44,307 nt of DNA from Gammaproteobacteria bacterium (GTDB lineage: Bacteria > Pseudomonadota > Gammaproteobacteria > Burkholderiales > Sulfuricellaceae), in the NCBI GenBank assembly GCA_018823025.1, contig JAHJJI010000076.1, forward strand, positions 1 through 44,307, given 5' to 3'. Of the stretch, positions 40,333-44,307 are shown piece by piece (the stretch's first letter is position 1; every line of letters begins with the position of its first letter). Below the pieces are notes generated by a model that had not been told where the DNA came from, made no database searches, and saw only the letters and a program-made list of their open reading frames with translations. The position numbers were made by a program, and so were the translations under genes.

Positions 40333-40608
40333 CTAACAGTCATTGCTGAATTTACCCCAGCGCTGCAGTCGGGCCAAGGCCCGGAATTCTGCCAGGATGG
40401 CATACCAGGCCGCATAGACTGCCCCTGTCAGGATGAGGGCTTCGCCCAGAAGGGAGATCAAATGGCTATCCAGCTGTTTACCGATGAATAAAGTCCCCAG
40501 CCCTGCCAATGCACAAAGGCTGCCCAGCGCAACGCGGAAAAGGAATGTCCGTGCGAACTGCATAAAGATTTTGCCAGAGCGGTGGAATTCGTTAGGTATG
40601 GTTTGCAT
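40333..40608 (-). CDS. Small membrane protein
   Basis: The protein is 91 residues with two membrane segments at about 23-42 (TFLFRVALGSLCALAGLGTLF) and about 51-71 (ISLLGEALILTGAVYAAWYAI), and a basic C-terminus. GGAG lies 7 bases before the ATG at 40608. It is convergent to the decayed secreted-protein gene, with the shared hairpin between. No family recognised. Confidence 0.6.
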   Translation of the reverse strand: MQTIPNEFHRSGKIFMQFARTFLFRVALGSLCALAGLGTLFIGKQLDSHLISLLGEALILTGAVYAAWYAILAEFRALARLQRWGKFSNDC

Positions 40609-40716
40609 GGGGTTCTCCGTAGCTTACGTGTAACTGACAGTTTACTGCTAATGGCGGGCGCCGTGTTTGAAGTATGATGTTCACCAGACAACCTGTGTTT
40701 TAACAGCGAGAGAACC

Positions 40717-41475
40717 ATGCTACTACTAGGAATAGACCTGGAATCGGGCGGAGATTTTAATGCCCCCCTCGAACAAAACTTCATCACCGAAATCGGCATG
40801 GTGTTGTGGGACACCGAATTCAGTCAGCCGGTCGAGATTTACTCGACGCTGCTTAACCATGAATGCGCGCTGTCACCCGAAGCCCAGGAATACACCGGCA
40901 TTACAGAAGCCCTGCTCAAGCGTCATGGCGTCAGCCCTGACATCAGAGTGATCAACCCGATCAAAGCGCTGATGAGCAAAGCGGATTTCATCGTGGCGCA
41001 CAACGGACGAGTGTTTGACCGCCCTTTGCTTGAAGCCTTCTTTACCAGGAGCGGTCACAAGATGCCGGCCACGGAATGGCTGGATACTCTTCACGACATT
41101 GACTATCCCCGCAACTGCGTCAGCAAGAACCTGACTTACCTGGCGGCCTTTCATGGAATATTGAATTGTTTTCAGCACCGGGCGGTGACGGATGTGCTGA
41201 CCATGCTGACGGTGATGATGCGCTATAACCTGGACGAGATCATTGCCAATGCCCATCAACCGCGTCTGGTGATCAAAGCCGAGGTCAGTTACGACGATCG
41301 GGAGAAAGCCAAAAACAAACGCTTCAGCTGGGAAACCCCGAGCGGCAAAGACAGTGCCAAATACCCCAAGAGCTGGGTGCGCATCGTTCGTGAAGACCAG
41401 CTCGAGGCGATCAAGCTGGAGTGTGATTTCCCGGTGGCGATACTGGAGCGGTTGAAGGCGGCGACGGAATCTTAA
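40717..41475 (+). CDS. DnaQ-like DEDDh 3'-5' exonuclease
   Basis: The protein is 252 residues. The DEDDh residues are visible: D7 and E9 in LLGIDLESGGD, D101 in VAHNGRVFDRPLL, and H154/D159 in QHRAVTDVL. The TEIG segment (24-27) is also typical. The exonuclease domain fills residues 1-170. The C-terminal 80 residues (VSYDDREKAKNKRFSWETPSGKDSAKYPKSWVRIV) form a small additional domain seen in some DnaQ-like proteins of plasmids and phages. A purine-rich ribosome site precedes the ATG. It may proofread or degrade DNA/RNA; the substrate is open. Confidence 0.85.
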   Translation: MLLLGIDLESGGDFNAPLEQNFITEIGMVLWDTEFSQPVEIYSTLLNHECALSPEAQEYTGITEALLKRHGVSPDIRVINPIKALMSKADFIVAHNGRVFDRPLLEAFFTRSGHKMPATEWLDTLHDIDYPRNCVSKNLTYLAAFHGILNCFQHRAVTDVLTMLTVMMRYNLDEIIANAHQPRLVIKAEVSYDDREKAKNKRFSWETPSGKDSAKYPKSWVRIVREDQLEAIKLECDFPVAILERLKAATES

Positions 41476-41493
41476 GCGCCGCGATGTCTGGTT

Positions 41494-41527
41494 ATCGGCC
41501 TTATGTGGAGCGCTACATAATCGGCCG
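41494..41527. repeat. Second copy of the ACATAA palindrome
   Basis: The 27 bases from 41494 to 41520 are identical to 764-790 beside the left-end recombinase; 41521-41527 then differ and complete a palindrome with CGGCC/GGCCG arms. It lies between the exonuclease gene and the IS5-type remnant, 19 bp after the exonuclease stop. Confidence 0.7.
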
Positions 41528-41596
41528 AAGCTGCCGCTGGAGATTTAACCGACTACTTCAGCTATGGATTCGTTACCGGACGTAGGCCGTGAAATC

Positions 41597-42184
41597 TCAT
41601 CGAATGGCAGCTTTCTGATTTCCTCTGCGGCAAGCACTCAATCCCCTTCCGGGTTTGCCTTTGATCGCGACCCAATCCTCGATCAGATTCTCTTGCAGGT
41701 GACTGTGTCTTTGTGGATAGTCATAGCCCCGATCCGCACTGACACGTTCTTCTTCGCCATGAAGCAACTGGGTGAATTGCGACATGGCGGATACCTTGGC
41801 AGTGGTGCCAACAACGGTGTGTACCAAGCCGCTCTCATCATCTACGCCAATATGGGGCCTTCATGCCGAAGTACCACTGGTTGCCCTTCTTGGTTTGCGT
41901 CATCTCTGGATCGCGCTTGCCTTCCCGGTTCTTGGTCGAGGGCGGTGCCCAATCAGGGTGGCATCAACAATTGTACCTTCGCGCAACAGCAGCTCCCGTT
42001 CCAGCAACAGTCCGTTGACCTCGGTAAACAGGGCGCTCGATAGCGCATGCCTCTCCAGCAGGTGGCGGAAGTTCAGAATCGTGGTTTCGTCAGGCATCGT
42101 GTCCGTTCCCGCATCTAGTTCAGCGAAGTGCCGCAACAGCGACACTTCGTGCAATGCTTCTTTCCGATAACCAACAAATCTTGC
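41597..42184 (-). pseudogene. Decayed IS5-family transposase
   Basis: Three leftward frame segments together resemble an IS5-group transposase. LHEVSLLRHFAELDAGTDTMPDETTILNFRHLLERH and [15 protein letters not shown] lie in the first frame. A frameshift near 41945 leads to [24 protein letters not shown], and another near 41860 leads to [26 protein letters not shown] and the WYFGMKAHIGVD segment are family hallmarks of the DDE core. Both the N-terminal start and the C-terminus are missing, and no terminal inverted repeats are seen. The element abuts the stop of the sorting-tail gene at 42185, so insertion or deletion happened right there. Confidence 0.75.
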
Positions 42185-44307
42185 TTAGGCTGCTTTGCGG
42201 CGAGCCACACAGATTAGCCCCAGCAGGCCCGAACCCAGCAGCCACAGGGCAGGTGGCACCGGTACGGCATTGGCTGCCATGAGATAGCCGGCGCCTCCCA
42301 ATGCGTAGGTTTGCCCGCCCAGCCAGGCGTTGCCCGCCAGTCCGGCATTGTAGTAGATGTTGTAATCGCTGTAGATGTTGGCCAGTTCCCCTATCCCATC
42401 AGCCAGATCGACCAGGCCGACATAGAGCGCGGCGCCGCTGGTGCTGTTGCCATCAAACAAGCTGAGTTTCGCCCCGGAACCGAGCGAGAGCTTGCCCCAG
42501 GCAAAGTTGCTGTTGTAGCCACCCAGCAACGCACCCAAATCCGCACCGGCCAGGTACACGCTCTGCATCACCACGCCGTTGAAGAACAGCGCGGCATCGG
42601 CGGTGTTCCACAGCGTGTTTTGCAGGCTGTAGTTCTCGAAGTTGCCGCTGATGAAGAAGTTGTCGCCCACCCCTCCAAGCAGGTGGCCGAATTCACCCAC
42701 CACCAGATTGGTGAAATAATTGTTGGATGGATCGCTCAGATAGGTGCCGTTCTCGGTGTAGTTGCCAGCGAAGGTAACCGTGGTATGGGTGGTCTTGAAC
42801 TGGCCGTTGTTCACCACATCGCCGGTGAACACCGCCGGACTGTAGGCCACCTCGATCTTGCCGGCAGCGGCGTTGGTGACGTTGCCGTTCACCGTGGCGG
42901 TGCCGCCGGTCAGGGTCATGCTGCCGCTGTTGGTCAGGCCACCGGTAGCCAGTACGCCGTAGCCCACGATCTTGCCCGTGCTGTTCAAGGCGGTGCCGTT
43001 GGTATCCACCGTACCACCCGCCAGGCTGATCAACCCGGCATTGGAAGCGAGGCCGTTCACCGCCAGCACCTTGGTGCCGTTGCTGGCGCGCAGGGTGCCG
43101 CCCGCATTGTTGTTGACCGTGCCGGACAGATTCATCGCGCCACCCGTGGCATCGATGGTGCCGGTGTTGGCAATGGCATTGCCGACATTGCCGTGGCCCT
43201 GGATAGTGCCGCTGTTGCTGATGGCGCCGCCGGCCAGGGTAGAGGTGGGGCCGGTCATCTCGATCACGCCGCTGTTGCTGAAGGATTTGCTGATGTTCAG
43301 CGTACCGCCGGTCACCGCCACCATGCCGGCATTGTTGAAGTTGCTGGTGATGCTGCCACGTCCGGCGACAGTGCCGCCAATAACGTTATGCAGCGTGCCG
43401 GTGCCGCTCACCAGCGCGCTGTTCAGGTTTAGGGTGCCTCCGTTGTTCAGGATGGTGCCGCTCAGCCTCAACTGGCGTGTCGTGGCCAGGTCCAAGTTGC
43501 CGTAGTTGGCATTGGTCCCGCTGTTGGACAGTGTGATATCGCCACTGCCCTGGGTGAACAGACCATTATTGGTGAAGCCGCCGCTACCGCCAATGGTACC
43601 GTAGCCGGACATGGACGCGTTGTTGACCAGTGCGCCGGTGCCGGAAATGGTTGTGCCCGCCATGGTGAAGATGCCGCTGTTGTCCATGCTGCCGTTCACC
43701 ACCAGGCTACCGCCGGCGAATGAATAGGTGTCATTGATGGCGAGGTTGGTGGCTGTGAGTGCGCCGCCAGTCTGGGACAGATAGCCAGAACCCGCGCCAC
43801 CTACTGTAACGTTAATCGCAGTGATGCTATCCAAACCGGAGAGCGTATAAATGCCGCTCGTACCTGAGGCAGAGCCAAGTACAAAATTGGTAACCTGGAT
43901 ATTGCCAGTCCCAACCGTTAGCGTGCCACCATTGAGATTGAATGTGCTACTGCCCGCCCCTCCTAGGATATTACCGCTGATATTCAGCGTGCCTCCGTTC
44001 AGGGTGTAGGTACCGCTACTACCGCTGTTTTGGCCAAGGGTAAAGCTATTCACCGTGTGGGTACCGCCACTCTGGATGAATGTGCCCGCACCTGAAATGC
44101 CGATAATTTCGCTATCTACCATAATGCTGCCCGTGCCGGAGAGGGTATGACTACCACTAGAGCCCTCCGTGGAACCCAGCACCAAATTATCCACGCCGAT
44201 GCTACCGTTACCGCCGCCCACGCTTAAAGAGCCGCCATCGATATTCATCGTGCTATTACCGCTGGCTTTAGCAATATTTCCGCCGACCGTGAGAGTGCCA
44301 CCCTTGA
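42185..44307 (-). CDS. Long repetitive surface/secreted protein with VPxPA-type sorting tail, 5' end outside the window
   Basis: The frame is open to the right edge, so only the last 707 codons or so are visible. The visible part is made of Gly/Asn/Ser/Thr-rich repeats of about 20-25 residues (NGGTLNISGNILGGAGSSTF, SNSGTIQGHGNVGNAIANTG), as in filamentous-haemagglutinin or autotransporter beta-helices. A globular part follows, and the tail VPVPPALWLLGSGLLGL is succeeded by a hydrophobic stretch and ARRK-type basic end. The tail matches PEP-CTERM-like sorting signals. It should be exported and surface-associated. The end is next to the IS5 remnant. Few cysteines, as usual for such proteins. 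Confidence 0.82.
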   Translation of the reverse strand, partial: KGGTLTVGGNIAKASGNSTMNIDGGSLSVGGGNGSIGVDNLVLGSTEGSSGSHTLSGTGSIMVDSEIIGISGAGTFIQSGGTHTVNSFTLGQNSGSSGTYTLNGGTLNISGNILGGAGSSTFNLNGGTLTVGTGNIQVTNFVLGSASGTSGIYTLSGLDSITAINVTVGGAGSGYLSQTGGALTATNLAINDTYSFAGGSLVVNGSMDNSGIFTMAGTTISGTGALVNNASMSGYGTIGGSGGFTNNGLFTQGSGDITLSNSGTNANYGNLDLATTRQLRLSGTILNNGGTLNLNSALVSGTGTLHNVIGGTVAGRGSITSNFNNAGMVAVTGGTLNISKSFSNSGVIEMTGPTSTLAGGAISNSGTIQGHGNVGNAIANTGTIDATGGAMNLSGTVNNNAGGTLRASNGTKVLAVNGLASNAGLISLAGGTVDTNGTALNSTGKIVGYGVLATGGLTNSGSMTLTGGTATVNGNVTNAAAGKIEVAYSPAVFTGDVVNNGQFKTTHTTVTFAGNYTENGTYLSDPSNNYFTNLVVGEFGHLLGGVGDNFFISGNFENYSLQNTLWNTADAALFFNGVVMQSVYLAGADLGALLGGYNSNFAWGKLSLGSGAKLSLFDGNSTSGAALYVGLVDLADGIGELANIYSDYNIYYNAGLAGNAWLGGQTYALGGAGYLMAANAVPVPPALWLLGSGLLGLICVARRKAA

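Noticed and set aside
42311-43432. A 373-codon rightward frame inside the repetitive surface-protein gene
   Set aside because: Its Val/Ala/His/Gly-rich product is the antisense of Gly/Asn/Thr repeats, the typical shadow of such genes; the leftward frame has a recognisable sorting tail.
42972-43505. A second rightward frame (Val/Pro/Leu-rich) inside the same gene
   Set aside because: Another shadow of the repeats with no start signal or motif.

Overview
The window looks like part of a large plasmid, or a plasmid-derived accessory region, from an environmental gammaproteobacterium. Plasmid: an iteron-type origin with Rep, ParA and ParB (27.9-32.0 kb), a serine resolvase with its own res-like site, several toxin-antitoxin modules, a UmuDC pair, and recombinases at the left end and in the right third. 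Gammaproteobacterium: a DUF5062 gene, umuDC architecture, two VPxPA/PEP-CTERM type sorting tails and mid GC content by eye. The host assignment is inference; no rRNA, tRNA or core chromosomal gene is visible.

0-5.2 kb is a mobile/stability region. It holds a tyrosine recombinase running off the left edge (resembling the recombinases of RIT elements), an array of ACATAA/TTATGT repeats, an integron-type attC site that contains the stop codon of a membrane-protein cassette, a two-gene module with an ADP-ribosyltransferase-like protein, a second attC-like hairpin, a Phd/VapC toxin-antitoxin operon with palindromic operators, a resolvase with res-like repeats, and two small plasmid-type genes.

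5.3-19.5 kb is a defence island. A Vsr nicking endonuclease and a C5-cytosine methyltransferase are divergent from each other. Further right a tight leftward operon encodes a MORC-type GHKL ATPase, a Z1-domain ATPase, a DUF4420 PD-(D/E)XK nuclease and an AIPR protein. These six genes together match a restriction-modification gene set known from comparative genomics. Between the methyltransferase and AIPR sits a second, separate defence pair: a HamA-like nuclease followed by a large SF2 helicase (Hachiman-like).

19.5-27.8 kb holds poorly characterised accessory genes: an XRE regulator with a small partner; a three-gene operon TIGR04255 - HTH protein - zeta-type kinase; a three-gene operon TPR - SAM methyltransferase - unknown; a DUF5062 gene; a zinc-ribbon microprotein; and a TM0106-type RecB nuclease with an apparent Fe-S cluster.

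27.8-35.7 kb is the replication and maintenance core: ten 18-bp iterons, rep, parA, parB, a strong terminator directly followed by an ORF-less group II intron with class C features, two further iterons, an unusual HExxH metallopeptidase, and umuD/umuC where UmuD carries an N-terminal extension.

35.7-44.3 kb contains a 1.1-kb non-coding stretch rich in small inverted repeats, a tyrosine recombinase, several small hypothetical genes, a decayed secreted-protein gene with a sorting tail, a DEDDh exonuclease, a decayed IS5-family transposase and the 3' part of a long repetitive surface protein with the same type of sorting tail. A 27-bp palindromic core beside the IS remnant is identical to one beside the left-end recombinase.
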